From positions 37,489 to 101,488 of the forward strand of contig JAUSMR010000153.1 of the NCBI GenBank assembly GCA_030645955.1: DNA of 64,000 nucleotides, written 5' to 3'. Under the pieces are notes generated by a model. The model did not search any database. It was not told the origin of the DNA and saw nothing but the letters and a program-made list of their open reading frames with translations. Position 1 is the first letter of the stretch. Each line of letters opens with the position of its first letter. Below are positions 27,203 to 36,351 of the stretch, one piece after another. A program made the translations under genes and the position numbers. The stretch is from Gallionella sp. GTDB lineage: Bacteria > Pseudomonadota > Gammaproteobacteria > Burkholderiales > Gallionellaceae.

Positions 27203-28018
27203 ATGTCGGTTGACCATTACGAAAACTTCCCCGTCGCCTCTATCCTGATGCCCAGGCGGCTGCGCAAACCGGTTGCGGCGATTTACCATTTTGCGCGCGC
27301 GGCGGACGACATCGCCGACGAAGGCGATCTGCCCGGCGAAGAGCGCCTGAGGCAGCTTGACGAGTTTCGTGCCGAGCTGGCGCGCATTAATGAGAATGAA
27401 ACGCCGCTCACGCCGCTGTTCCGGAATCTGGCCGCAGAAGTCCGGCAACACGCACTGCCGATGCAACCGCTTCATGATTTGCTCGATGCCTTCTCGCAGG
27501 ACGTGGTGAAAAAACGCTACAGCGACTTTGCCGACCTGCTCGACTACTGCCGCCGTTCCGCCAATCCGGTCGGCAACTTGCTGCTGCATCTCTACGGGGA
27601 AGCCACACCGCAGAACATCGCCTATTCGGATGCCATCTGCACCAGTCTGCAGCTGATCAATTTCTGGCAGGATGTCGCCAGGGATTACGCCATCGGGCGC
27701 ATCTATTTGCCGCTGGATGAGCTGGCGCAATACGGCGTGAGTGAAAAACAGATCGCGCAGGGCATCAGCGACGACGCGTGGCGCAAGCTGATGCAGTTCC
27801 AGGTGGCACGCGCCCGCGCCATGATGCTCTCGGGCGCGCCGCTCGGCAGCATACTCACCGGACGCATAGGCCTTGAGATGCGCATGATCATCGCCGGCGG
27901 CTTGCGCATACTCGACAAGCTGGAAAACGCGCGCTACGACATGTTCCGCCAACGCCCGGTGTTGCGCCCCTTCGACTGGGTTATCATGCTGGCCAAAAGT
28001 ACACCGTTCCATTTCTGA
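27203..28018 (+). CDS. hpnC: HpnC, squalene-synthase-like hopanoid enzyme (hydroxysqualene synthase)
   Basis: A 271-residue member of the squalene/phytoene synthase family. It shows the two Asp-rich motifs ARAADDIADEGD (about residues 29-40) and INFWQDVARD (about 146-155). In the HpnCDE route HpnC converts presqualene diphosphate to hydroxysqualene. The ATG at 27203 is chosen by family N-terminus (SVDHYENFPVASILMP). It precedes hpnD by 1 bp and hpnE overlaps, so the three form one translational unit. Confidence 0.93.
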   Translation: MSVDHYENFPVASILMPRRLRKPVAAIYHFARAADDIADEGDLPGEERLRQLDEFRAELARINENETPLTPLFRNLAAEVRQHALPMQPLHDLLDAFSQDVVKKRYSDFADLLDYCRRSANPVGNLLLHLYGEATPQNIAYSDAICTSLQLINFWQDVARDYAIGRIYLPLDELAQYGVSEKQIAQGISDDAWRKLMQFQVARARAMMLSGAPLGSILTGRIGLEMRMIIAGGLRILDKLENARYDMFRQRPVLRPFDWVIMLAKSTPFHF

Positions 28019-28019
28019 C

Positions 28020-28853
28020 ATGACCCCGGATCAATACTGCCAGGACAAAGCAACCGCCAGCGGCTCCAGCTTTTACTACAGCTTCCTGTTCCTGCCGCCG
28101 CATAAACGCCGCGCCATCACCGCGCTGTATGCCTTCTGCCGCGAGGTGGACGATGTGGTGGACGAATGTTCCGATGAGAACGTGGCGCGCACCACGCTCA
28201 ACTGGTGGCGCGGCCAGGTGGCGGAAATCTATGGCGGCAAACCGCAACATCCGGTCGCGCTGGCACTGGTGCCGGTGGTAAAGCAATTCAACCTGGCACA
28301 GGCACATCTTCTGGAAATCATCGACGGCATGGAGATGGATCTCGAACATGCGCGCTACCCGGATTTCAAATCGCTGCAACTGTATTGCTATCGCGTCGCT
28401 TCGGTGGTCGGACTGCTGTCGGTGGAAATCTTCGGCTACAGCGACCGCCGCACACTGAAATATGCGCACGACCTCGGCATCGCCTTCCAGCTCACCAACA
28501 TCATCCGCGATGTCGGCGAAGATGCGCGGCGCAACCGCATTTACCTGCCGATGGATGAACTGCAGCAATTCGGCGTGGCGGCGGCGGACATCCTCAACGC
28601 GCGCGAGACGGAGAATTTCCACAAGCTGATGGAATTTCAGATCGAACGCGCGCAACGCTACTACCAACAGGCGCTGGAGCATCTCCCCGCAGCCGATCGC
28701 AAGCCGCAGCGCACCGGTTTAATCATGGCCGCAATCTATCGCGCCACACTGGATGAAATCGCTGCCAGCGGCTGCCACGTGCTGAAAGAGCGCGTCTCGC
28801 TCACGCCGGGTTTCAAACTGTGGCTGGCTTTCAAGGCGTGGCTGAAGAATTGA
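28020..28853 (+). CDS. hpnD: HpnD, presqualene diphosphate synthase
   Basis: A 277-residue squalene/phytoene synthase-family enzyme that joins two farnesyl diphosphates to presqualene diphosphate. Asp-rich motifs are CREVDDVVDECSD (about residues 41-53) and TNIIRDVGEDARRNR (about 160-174), and the N-terminal KATASGSSFYYSF is typical. It follows hpnC by one base; its 3' end overlaps hpnE. Confidence 0.94.
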   Translation: MTPDQYCQDKATASGSSFYYSFLFLPPHKRRAITALYAFCREVDDVVDECSDENVARTTLNWWRGQVAEIYGGKPQHPVALALVPVVKQFNLAQAHLLEIIDGMEMDLEHARYPDFKSLQLYCYRVASVVGLLSVEIFGYSDRRTLKYAHDLGIAFQLTNIIRDVGEDARRNRIYLPMDELQQFGVAAADILNARETENFHKLMEFQIERAQRYYQQALEHLPAADRKPQRTGLIMAAIYRATLDEIAASGCHVLKERVSLTPGFKLWLAFKAWLKN

Positions 28854-30175
28854 AGGCCGGGATCATCGGCGGCGGCTACGCCGGCATGGCTGCCGCCGTT
28901 TCACTGGCAGCGCGCGGCATCCCCGTCACCGTGTTCGAAAGCGCCCAGCAGCTCGGCGGGCGGGCGCGCGGCGTGATGCACCAAGGCATGCAACTGGACA
29001 ACGGCCAGCACCTGCTGCTCGGCTGCTACCGGGAAACCTTGCGCCTGATCGAGCAGGTCGGCGGGAATGTCGAGCAAGACTTCCTGCGCCTGCCGCTGCA
29101 ACTCGACCTGCACGGCCAATTCTCGCTCAAGGCACCACGCCTGCCCGCCCCGCTCCACCTGCTGGTCGCGCTGCTCAAGGCACAAGGCCTGACCTGGAAC
29201 GAACGCATGAAGGCTGCAAACTTCATGCTCACATTGCGCCACGCAAATTTTCGCTTGAACAAACTCCCTCTCCCGCAGGCGGGAGAGGGCTGGGGTGAGG
29301 GGTCTTCCGACATGACTGTCTCTGCACTACTCGCCCAACATGGACAAGATGCCGACCTGACCTTCAAGCTGTGGGAACCGCTGTGCATCGCCGCGCTGAA
29401 CACGCCGATACACAAGGCTTCCGCGCAAGTGCTGCTCAACGTGCTGCGCGATGCGCTGAACCAATCGCGCACCGACAGTGACATGCTGCTGCCCCGCATC
29501 GACTTCACCTCACTGTTTCCGCAACGCGCCGCGAACTATATCGAACAGCACGGCGGCAAGGTATACACCTCGTGCGGCGTGGAAGCCATCGTTCCGAAAG
29601 ACGGTGAAATCGAACTCGTTACTGCTCAGGGAACTCACACATTCAGCCACGTCATCTGCGCCGCATCGCCTGCCGTTGCCGCGAAGCTGCTGCGTCCCAT
29701 TGCAGCACTAGCAGAGACCGTCGCTCAGATCGACCGCCTGGAACACCAACCAATCTATACCCTCTACCTGCAATACCCCAATCATGTCACCCTGCCCCAT
29801 GCCATGCTCGGCCTGCACCAACGCTACAGCCAGTGGCTGTTCGACAAGGGGGAAATCGCCGGACAGCACGGCCTGCTCGCTGCCGTCATCAGCGCGGAAG
29901 GCATCCATCAGGAACTGTCCCAGGAAGAACTGGCGCAAAAAGTAATTGCCGAACTGCGCGAAGAATTCGGCATCACCGAGACGCCGGAATGGTTCAAGGT
30001 TATCGCCGAAAAGCGCGCCACGTTCTGCTGCTCACCCAACCTGCATCGTCCCTCACAGCAAACGCCCCTGCCCCGCCTGCTGCTCGCAGGCGACTACACG
30101 GCAGGCGATTACCCGGCTACGCTGGAAGGCGCGGTGATGAGCGGAGTCAAATGCGCTGATCTGGTTAGTGCGTAA
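28838..30175 (+). CDS. hpnE: HpnE, squalene-forming FAD oxidoreductase, with in-frame repeat insertion
   Basis: A 445-residue amine-oxidase-type flavoprotein. The FAD motif GIIGGGYAGMAAA is near the N-terminus and a C-terminal FAD segment reads LLAGDYTAGDYPATLEGAVMSG. HpnE reduces hydroxysqualene to squalene for hopanoids. The start is uncertain: GTG 28838 or TTG 28850 (TTGA overlap with hpnD stop), the latter giving MKAGIIGGGYAG. About 14 residues (PLPQAGEGWGEGSS) after LRHANFRLNK are encoded by a CCCTCTCCCGC repeat and are not part of the family fold. Confidence 0.92.
   Translation: MAEELKAGIIGGGYAGMAAAVSLAARGIPVTVFESAQQLGGRARGVMHQGMQLDNGQHLLLGCYRETLRLIEQVGGNVEQDFLRLPLQLDLHGQFSLKAPRLPAPLHLLVALLKAQGLTWNERMKAANFMLTLRHANFRLNKLPLPQAGEGWGEGSSDMTVSALLAQHGQDADLTFKLWEPLCIAALNTPIHKASAQVLLNVLRDALNQSRTDSDMLLPRIDFTSLFPQRAANYIEQHGGKVYTSCGVEAIVPKDGEIELVTAQGTHTFSHVICAASPAVAAKLLRPIAALAETVAQIDRLEHQPIYTLYLQYPNHVTLPHAMLGLHQRYSQWLFDKGEIAGQHGLLAAVISAEGIHQELSQEELAQKVIAELREEFGITETPEWFKVIAEKRATFCCSPNLHRPSQQTPLPRLLLAGDYTAGDYPATLEGAVMSGVKCADLVSA
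29262..29305 (+). repeat. CCCTCTCCC-type palindromic repeat inside hpnE
   Basis: A hairpin CCCTCTCCCGC-AG-GCGGGAGAGGG followed by TGGGGTGAGGGG. It is the same family as the intergenic element near 11889-11998 and the inserts in cusA and copA. It is translated in frame as a Gly/Glu-rich loop. Confidence 0.75.
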
Positions 30176-30178
30176 TGC

Positions 30179-30240
30179 GTAGGGCGGGTCACACCCGCCA
30201 TTGCAATATTGGTTGTGACGGCGGGTGTGACCCGCCCTAC
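30179..30240. repeat. GTAG-type REP-like palindrome after hpnE
   Basis: A 62-bp palindrome from GTAGGGCGGGTCACACCCGCC to GGCGGGTGTGACCCGCCCTAC with a short AT-rich loop. It begins 3 bp past the hpnE stop and could also act as a transcript-end hairpin. Confidence 0.8.
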
Positions 30241-30289
30241 GGTTACTCTCGAAGGTTCATGATTGCACATCGTACAACCCATCAGTCCC

Positions 30290-30376
30290 GTAGCCTGGAT
30301 GAAGCGAAGCGCGATCCGGGGAAAAATGGGCGTACCCGAAAGCGCCCCGGATTCCATTGCATTCAATCCGGACTAC
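30290..30376. repeat. GTAG-type dispersed repeat (GTAGCCTGGATGAAGCG type)
   Basis: Starts GTAGCCTGGATGAAGCGAAG and ends ATCCGGACTAC, with an inner inverted pair ATCCGGGG/CCCCGGAT. The right part is degenerate. It lies between hpnE and a small hypothetical gene. Confidence 0.65.
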
Positions 30377-30410
30377 ACTTGCTACACTTGCTTTCCATGA
30401 GGAGATCGTC

Positions 30411-30737
30411 ATGCCAAGACAAATCAAGGAATCGGATTGGAAACTTCTAAGTAAATTGCGTACAGACGCGCTTGAACGATTTTGCCAGCGGATACTTTCC
30501 GAGATCGAGAACATCAATGCCAACCATGCCCTCAGCGCCCATCAACGCTACCTGGAGATTTATCAAGTCATCCATCGCCGCGACAAAGAAGTTGCGCAAA
30601 TTTTCAATGACCATCGCCGCTCCACAGCATTTTTTGAACTTGCCGCGATTCAGTCCCACGGTTTGCTGACACCGGAAGAATTCCAGCGCTTCAGCCAGGA
30701 AACCCGCGATGCCATAAGTTGGGTTGACCGTGTGTAA
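30411..30737 (+). CDS. Hypothetical small helical protein
   Basis: A 108-residue, largely helical soluble protein (MPRQIKESDWKLLSKLRTDAL). No cofactor, signal or membrane motif is seen and I do not recognise the family. ATG 30411 has a GAGGAGATC ribosome site and is clearly better than the in-frame codon 18 residues upstream, which falls inside a repeat. It stands alone between repeats and an IS110 element. Confidence 0.7.
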   Translation: MPRQIKESDWKLLSKLRTDALERFCQRILSEIENINANHALSAHQRYLEIYQVIHRRDKEVAQIFNDHRRSTAFFELAAIQSHGLLTPEEFQRFSQETRDAISWVDRV

Positions 30738-30767
30738 AGCCCAACCCCGGCAGTTCGCGTAACTCGC

Positions 30768-30812
30768 GTAGGGTGCACTAAGCGTAGCGCATTGCACCGG
30801 ATGGCACGCTAC
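30768..30812. repeat. Degenerate GTAG-type REP-like element beside the IS110
   Basis: Runs from GTAGGGTGCAC to GGCACGCTAC with imperfect arms. It lies immediately left of the probable IS110 left end and may have been its insertion target, since IS110-type elements often enter REP sequences; this is inference. Confidence 0.5.
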
Positions 30813-30889
30813 ATGCGGCGCAATGCCCGTTGGTTATTGCGCCCTTGTATTATCCCCTCGCAGTGAATTTGATGGAATTATTTTCATCG

Positions 30890-32072
<1,183 letters not shown>

Positions 32073-32140
32073 CAGGGATAACAGTATCTACATGATGAAT
32101 CAATAGGCTCAGCCTCGATGTAACAAACGTCCAGCCGGCA

Positions 32141-33655
32141 TCACTTCTCCCAGAAAGAAGGCTCCCTGGCAAACCGCTGAATGGCCTTGCGCAGCGCGGT
32201 AAATTGATGGGACAGGTCATGGGCAATCCAGCCCTTGGCTAACACAACCGCATCCTGATGTGCGGACAAATCCTGACTCGCCGCCAATTCATCCAGCAAG
32301 CGATGCGTCACCGCGATATCGTTGATTTGCCCGAGCACATCCTGCACCTCGCTTAACGCGGCAAGAAATGATTTTGCCTTCTGCTTGTCGTACAGGCCGG
32401 CAAAGAATTCCGCGCTGTACCTCAGCTTCTTGGCGAGAATGCGCAAGGCGTGCAGGCGTTCAGCTTCGAGGGAATCCAGGTGCTGTCCGGATTGGGCAAA
32501 GCGCTGGGCAAGTTTGCGCAAACGACGAGTCGCGAAATCGTGCGCCAGTGGCGCGATTTGCTGTTGCTGCCAGTACGCGCCGTTCATCCAGATAGCGAAG
32601 CGCAGGATCAGGCGCTGCAATTCGTGTGCCCGTGCTTCGCTGCGCAGTGCAACATAATAAGCATCGCGCTGGTGCTTGCTGCTTGCCAGCAGAGCCTGCA
32701 ATCCGGTATGTCCGGCCATCCGCGCGCACATCGGTTGCACGGTCTGGGCGATGAATACATCCCATTCGCGGGCTCGCCCCAGGGCGACACACAATGCGGC
32801 AACCTCTTTGCTCAACGCGGCAAGCTGTTCATCGGCGCGATTTTTTTCAGCCATGCGCAGCACCACTCGCAACCTGCGCAGAGCGACACGCATCTGGTGC
32901 AGATACTCGGCATCGTCGCTACTCATCGCCCCGCGCAGGTTGCTCTGCAAATGGAACAGGCATGACCAGATCAGCGATTGCAGCACATCCGCCAGCGTGT
33001 CCGTCTTGCCAAGACTCGGCACAGCACCTTTGACCGGCTTGTCGGCATAACCGGATAACAAGCGGTAGCCCTGCTCCGCCTTGCTGACCACCTCCAGCTC
33101 GAACGGCACGATTTCCAGAATCGCCAACGCCAGCTCGAACAATTGCTGCGGCTGGCCGGATTTCAATTCCAGCTCCAGCTCGCAGACAGGCGTGCTGTGC
33201 TGCTCGGTGCTCACCGTGCCCTGGTCCATGCACAGCTCGATTTGCGCGCCCTGCCATTGCAGCACACGGCTGGATCGGGAAAAATCGGTGACGAAAACCG
33301 GCTGCAATTTTTTGCGCAGCGCCTTCGGCAAATGCTCATCCCACTCCGCCGTTTGCGGCGAGGAAAAATCCAGCGCCGCTCCGTTCACCGGCACTTCCCA
33401 CTCGTTGCGCTGATGCAGCCCGGCCTTGATCGAACCGCCGCCTTTCAGGGTTTGCAGCCATTGCCGCCCGGTGCGGCGCAGGCGCAGCGCCATTCCGGAT
33501 TTGTGCAATTCGAGCTTTGCAGTGTCGTAATAAATGTTGTACAGGCGGCGCGTGACCGGGCGCGTGACCTGATGCGTCCTGAGCAACGCGTGCCGCTTCA
33601 ATTTGGCAAGCTGTTCGGGGGCGATGCGTAATTTAAGTTCAGTCTCGATAGCCAT
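32141..33655 (-). CDS. CYTH-CHAD domain protein (triphosphate tunnel enzyme plus CHAD)
   Basis: A 504-residue protein. Residues 1-205 form a CYTH domain with the ExExK signature (E4-T-E6-L-K8) and alternating charged beta strands of the triphosphate tunnel. Residues about 225-500 form an alpha-helical CHAD domain rich in His/Arg (LHQMRVALRRLRVVLR; LHALRILAKKLRYSAEFF). Such proteins are linked to polyphosphate or triphosphate metabolism. ATG 33655 is chosen from family start MAIETELKLRI; the upstream frame runs through a repeat. Confidence 0.9.
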   Translation of the reverse strand: MAIETELKLRIAPEQLAKLKRHALLRTHQVTRPVTRRLYNIYYDTAKLELHKSGMALRLRRTGRQWLQTLKGGGSIKAGLHQRNEWEVPVNGAALDFSSPQTAEWDEHLPKALRKKLQPVFVTDFSRSSRVLQWQGAQIELCMDQGTVSTEQHSTPVCELELELKSGQPQQLFELALAILEIVPFELEVVSKAEQGYRLLSGYADKPVKGAVPSLGKTDTLADVLQSLIWSCLFHLQSNLRGAMSSDDAEYLHQMRVALRRLRVVLRMAEKNRADEQLAALSKEVAALCVALGRAREWDVFIAQTVQPMCARMAGHTGLQALLASSKHQRDAYYVALRSEARAHELQRLILRFAIWMNGAYWQQQQIAPLAHDFATRRLRKLAQRFAQSGQHLDSLEAERLHALRILAKKLRYSAEFFAGLYDKQKAKSFLAALSEVQDVLGQINDIAVTHRLLDELAASQDLSAHQDAVVLAKGWIAHDLSHQFTALRKAIQRFAREPSFWEK

Positions 33656-33698
33656 GGTATCCAGCTTATTCCATTTCCCAATCAATAGTGAAATATTG

Positions 33699-33748
33699 CA
33701 GTGTGCATTCCATGCACCAGTGGTATTGGTGCATGGAATGCACCCTAC
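33699..33748. repeat. GTAG-type REP-like palindrome
   Basis: Nearly identical to 16426-16476: GTGCATTCCATGCACCA … TGGTGCATGGAATGCACCCTAC. The left head has decayed from GTAGGGTG to CAGTGTG. It lies just upstream of the CYTH-CHAD start. Confidence 0.8.
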
Positions 33749-33830
33749 ATGGCTTTCGTTTAAAAACAACCCGCACCATAAACGGATCGTAGTTTATCTT
33801 GTACCAATCCTGTTCTCAGCTTCACCCGAT

Positions 33831-33958
33831 TCGGCCCGAACGCATTGTCAATCACCGGCGCAGGACTGAAGTTCATCGCGGCGGAAGCGATGATGTGCGA
33901 CAGCAACAATTCGAACGGCGGTAGCAACACTCCTGCCGCCGCCCTTCATCCATTCAGC
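33831..33958 (-). pseudogene. Eroded fragment of a CopA-type ATPase C-terminus
   Basis: On the minus strand this reads AAGVLLPPFELLLSH, then IIASAAMNFS, then VIDNAF. It aligns without gaps to the last about 40 residues of the CopA at 36352-38814 ([15 protein letters not shown]…). Many substitutions have accumulated and there is no upstream part. It is the older of two such remnants. Confidence 0.6.
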
Positions 33959-33974
33959 ACGCACCCAACCCGAA

Positions 33975-34208
33975 TCAATCTCCCAAGTCGCGCTTCTTCT
34001 GCTCGAATTCCTCGCGCTCGATATCGCCTCGTGCATAGCGCTCTTTCAGCAGGTCGAGCGCGGATTTCTCCCGCTCGCGCTTCCCGCAAGCGCCGGAACC
34101 CCAGGAGCATTTCACCAGCATCACGACGCCTGCAATCAGCAACCCCCAGAACAACAGCATACCCAACCCCATGCCGCCCCAACCGTAGTCACCCATATGT
34201 CCCCACAT
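33975..34208 (-). CDS. SHOCT-domain small membrane protein
   Basis: A 77-residue protein with a Gly/Met-rich start (MWGHMGDYGWGGMGLG), one membrane helix (about residues 16-32) and a C-terminal SHOCT motif (LLKERYARGDIEREEFEQKK, about 52-71). SHOCT proteins are common beside metal-efflux ATPases; the function is unknown. ATG 34208 with an AAGGAG site is chosen. It lies between two remnants of the CopA C-terminus, at the end of the copper island. Confidence 0.8.
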   Translation of the reverse strand: MWGHMGDYGWGGMGLGMLLFWGLLIAGVVMLVKCSWGSGACGKREREKSALDLLKERYARGDIEREEFEQKKRDLGD

Positions 34209-34245
34209 TTCGTTCTCCTTTCTATACGCAATTGATAAAGCGCGT

Positions 34246-34395
34246 CTAAAGCTGTACGCTGCGCAGCCGTAGCGCATTCGTAATCACCGACACCGAACTG
34301 AAACTCATTGCCGCCGCAGCGATCATAGGGGAAAGCAGCAAGCCAAAGAACGGGTACAGCACACCCGCCGCAATGGGAATGACAAGCAGGAAGAA
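34246..34395 (-). pseudogene. C-terminal fragment of a copper P-type ATPase
   Basis: About 45 codons reading [19 protein letters not shown], then [26 protein letters not shown] and a TAG stop. It is almost the same as the end of CopA at 36352-38814. The frame upstream (ELFFLL…) loses similarity and soon meets a stop. A partial duplication or deleted second copA is the simplest explanation. Confidence 0.8.
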
Positions 34396-34442
34396 TAGCT
34401 CGCTCCCCCGAACTGTTAGTCAGGCATGCTTCCTCTTATCCG

Positions 34443-34925
34443 CTAGTGACAGCACTTTTTGTTGTCGACTTCAAGGCTGCTAATTTCGATTTCTTCCAGG
34501 TTATTAATAAACGCCAATTTGAGGCGATCTATCCAGCCTCCTCCGAGATCGGCCCCTATCAATGCCAATTTGTCCGCAATCTGCTCGGCTGTCACTTGTA
34601 TGAGGTCATACTGGATTTCGATTTTATCCCCCTCAATGCAAATTTCATCTATTCCCATCATCTCGAGCAATGCACGTTTTACCTGTTCGGCCTGTATCGC
34701 ATCAAGCGGCGCCGACAGCAAAAGGCGGCGGCGCTTGATGACTTTTTTCCCTTGCTGCGCAGGCGCTTTTCGCCCGGGAAATCCAATGTATAAATGCGGG
34801 TTTGCCAGAAAGCGTTCCTTGCACTGCGCCGAGCAAAATGCGTAATGCCCGCCCGCGTATTCTGTGGCAAATGATGTTGATGGAACTTGCATATTGCAAA
34901 CATAGTCTTTAACTGTTTCAGTCAT
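34443..34925 (-). CDS. YHS-domain metal-binding protein
   Basis: A 160-residue cytoplasmic protein. The N-terminal YHS-type domain has cysteines C10, C31 and C35 (VCNMQVPS; AFCSAQCKERF). A basic linker and a domain with HMA-like beta-alpha pattern follow (RRRLLLSAPLDAIQAEQVKRALLEMM, about residues 65-90, quoted here in two overlapping ideas only). It ends KKCCH, a possible metal-binding tail. A role as copper chaperone or sensor in the island is inferred from context. It lies 11 bp before the SRPBCC gene's end. Confidence 0.75.
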   Translation of the reverse strand: MTETVKDYVCNMQVPSTSFATEYAGGHYAFCSAQCKERFLANPHLYIGFPGRKAPAQQGKKVIKRRRLLLSAPLDAIQAEQVKRALLEMMGIDEICIEGDKIEIQYDLIQVTAEQIADKLALIGADLGGGWIDRLKLAFINNLEEIEISSLEVDNKKCCH

Positions 34926-34936
34926 GAAAATCTCCC

Positions 34937-35437
34937 CTATCGAAAACTTTTTTCAGCATCGCTAACCATGCTCAACGTACACCATCGCGCATACCAGCTT
35001 CCGAAAACTCGACCCAGCCATTGCGCCGGGTAAGATTCCGGCAGCGCATAGTCAATAAAAATGCGCAACTGCGAAGCGTTGCCTTGTGGCGTTATTTCGA
35101 AACCCATCCTGTAATGTCCTATCACCAATAGCTTCGGTTCGACTGTGGTTATCCAGGATTTACGCAGCGGAGGAGTATAGTCCGCGACGGCTTCTTCGAC
35201 CGCAAGCGGAATACCCAGCGCACGTCCGCTCAGACGAATTTTTGATCCCAGCGCACGTCCCTGTGCAGCATCCAGTTCGATTTTCATGCGCGAGCCCGCC
35301 ATCATCCATGAAGACTGGCTCATGTGCGCCGACAAGCGTTGGTGATCGTCCAGGTGCAAAAAGACAGCCGCCGCAGGCGCATTCAGTTTGGCGCTGCTCT
35401 CAAAATGAAATGGTAAATTTTTGACTACTTCGTTCAT
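34937..35437 (-). CDS. SRPBCC-family (START-like) protein
   Basis: A 166-residue protein of the SRPBCC/polyketide cyclase-like fold: an N-terminal beta strand (FHFESSAKLNAPAAAVFLHL), central beta strands and a long C-terminal helix (WLGRVFGSWYARWCTLSMV). It probably binds a hydrophobic ligand. No catalytic motif is seen. ATG 35437 is chosen since the longer frame runs through the neighbouring gene. It lies 35 bp after the isoprenylcysteine methyltransferase-like gene in the copper island. Confidence 0.75.
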   Translation of the reverse strand: MNEVVKNLPFHFESSAKLNAPAAAVFLHLDDHQRLSAHMSQSSWMMAGSRMKIELDAAQGRALGSKIRLSGRALGIPLAVEEAVADYTPPLRKSWITTVEPKLLVIGHYRMGFEITPQGNASQLRIFIDYALPESYPAQWLGRVFGSWYARWCTLSMVSDAEKSFR

Positions 35438-35472
35438 GGCGTTTTCCCAATGGCCATTTCGGATTATCTGTC

Positions 35473-36117
35473 TTACTGGCCTTGGCGCGTCGTAAGCGGG
35501 ATGAATCCCGGAGTATGTGCGGCATACGCGCACCATTGCTCGCCAAATTCTGCTTCCGCATCGCGCTCCTCGGAACGCGCCAATCGCACATACATCCACA
35601 CCAGCACCGGGAACATCAGCAGCGTAAGCAGGGTCGGCCACTGCAACAGAAAGCCGAACATGATGAGCACGAAGGCGTCGTATTGGGGATGGCGTATCTT
35701 GGCGTAAGGCCCTGTAATCGCCAGCTTGTGAGCACGCTGCGCCTGATAGAGCACTTTCCACGCGGCAGACAGCAAAATAAATCCACCGCCGATGAACACA
35801 AAACTCAGCATGTGCAGCGGGTCGGTATGAGGATCGCCCTTCCAGCCGAGCAGGGTATGCCATAGATGCCCGGCATCATGGGAGAGAATATCCACCCTTG
35901 GGTAGTTAGTCTGCAACCAGCCTGACAGCAGGAAGATCGTCAGGGGGAATCCGTACATCTCGGCAAACAGCGCCACGATGAAGGCTGAGAACGCGCTGAA
36001 CGAGCGCCAGTCTCGCGGCGTTCTCGGTTTGGTGAAGCTGAACGCGAAAATGATAAACACAGCGGAATTGATGATAACCAGCGACCACAAACCATAATCG
36101 GGTGCGTCCGTATTCAT
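35473..36117 (-). CDS. Isoprenylcysteine carboxyl methyltransferase-like membrane protein
   Basis: A 214-residue protein with about five membrane helices and the ICMT/PEMT C-terminal signature (ITGPYAKIRHPQYDAFVLIM, about residues 134-153; later EER…EFGEQW). It likely methylates a small or lipid-like substrate with SAM. Such genes recur in copper/heavy-metal clusters of proteobacteria. It starts at ATG 36117 (AAGGAGAG upstream), 11 bp after the DUF2933 gene. Confidence 0.82.
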   Translation of the reverse strand: MNTDAPDYGLWSLVIINSAVFIIFAFSFTKPRTPRDWRSFSAFSAFIVALFAEMYGFPLTIFLLSGWLQTNYPRVDILSHDAGHLWHTLLGWKGDPHTDPLHMLSFVFIGGGFILLSAAWKVLYQAQRAHKLAITGPYAKIRHPQYDAFVLIMFGFLLQWPTLLTLLMFPVLVWMYVRLARSEERDAEAEFGEQWCAYAAHTPGFIPLTTRQGQ

Positions 36118-36128
36118 TTTGGCTCTCC

Positions 36129-36341
36129 TTAAGATGAACCGTGATGATGCCGGTCATGGTTGTCTTGGCCGTGATGCATGAACAGATGCATCAACGGGCA
36201 GGCCAGCAGGAACAGATAAGGCAATATTCCCAACACATGGGCGCGGTGCTCGGTAAAAAGCAGGAAACCGGCTATGGCGAGAAAACCGTAGAACACCCAG
36301 CGTCCTCTGGATAGATGCCGTGTTTCGTGTGAGTCAGACAT
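36129..36341 (-). CDS. DUF2933-family small membrane protein
   Basis: A 70-residue protein with two hydrophobic helices (WVFYGFLAIAGFLLFTEH, then ILPYLFLLACPLMHLFMHH) and a His-rich tail (HHGQDNHDRHHH), matching the DUF2933 pattern. The His/Met content suggests metal binding. It follows copA by 10 bp. ATG 36341 with AAGGAGA is chosen over an upstream in-frame Met that lies inside copA. Confidence 0.8.
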   Translation of the reverse strand: MSDSHETRHLSRGRWVFYGFLAIAGFLLFTEHRAHVLGILPYLFLLACPLMHLFMHHGQDNHDRHHHGSS

Positions 36342-36351
36342 GGCAGTCTCC

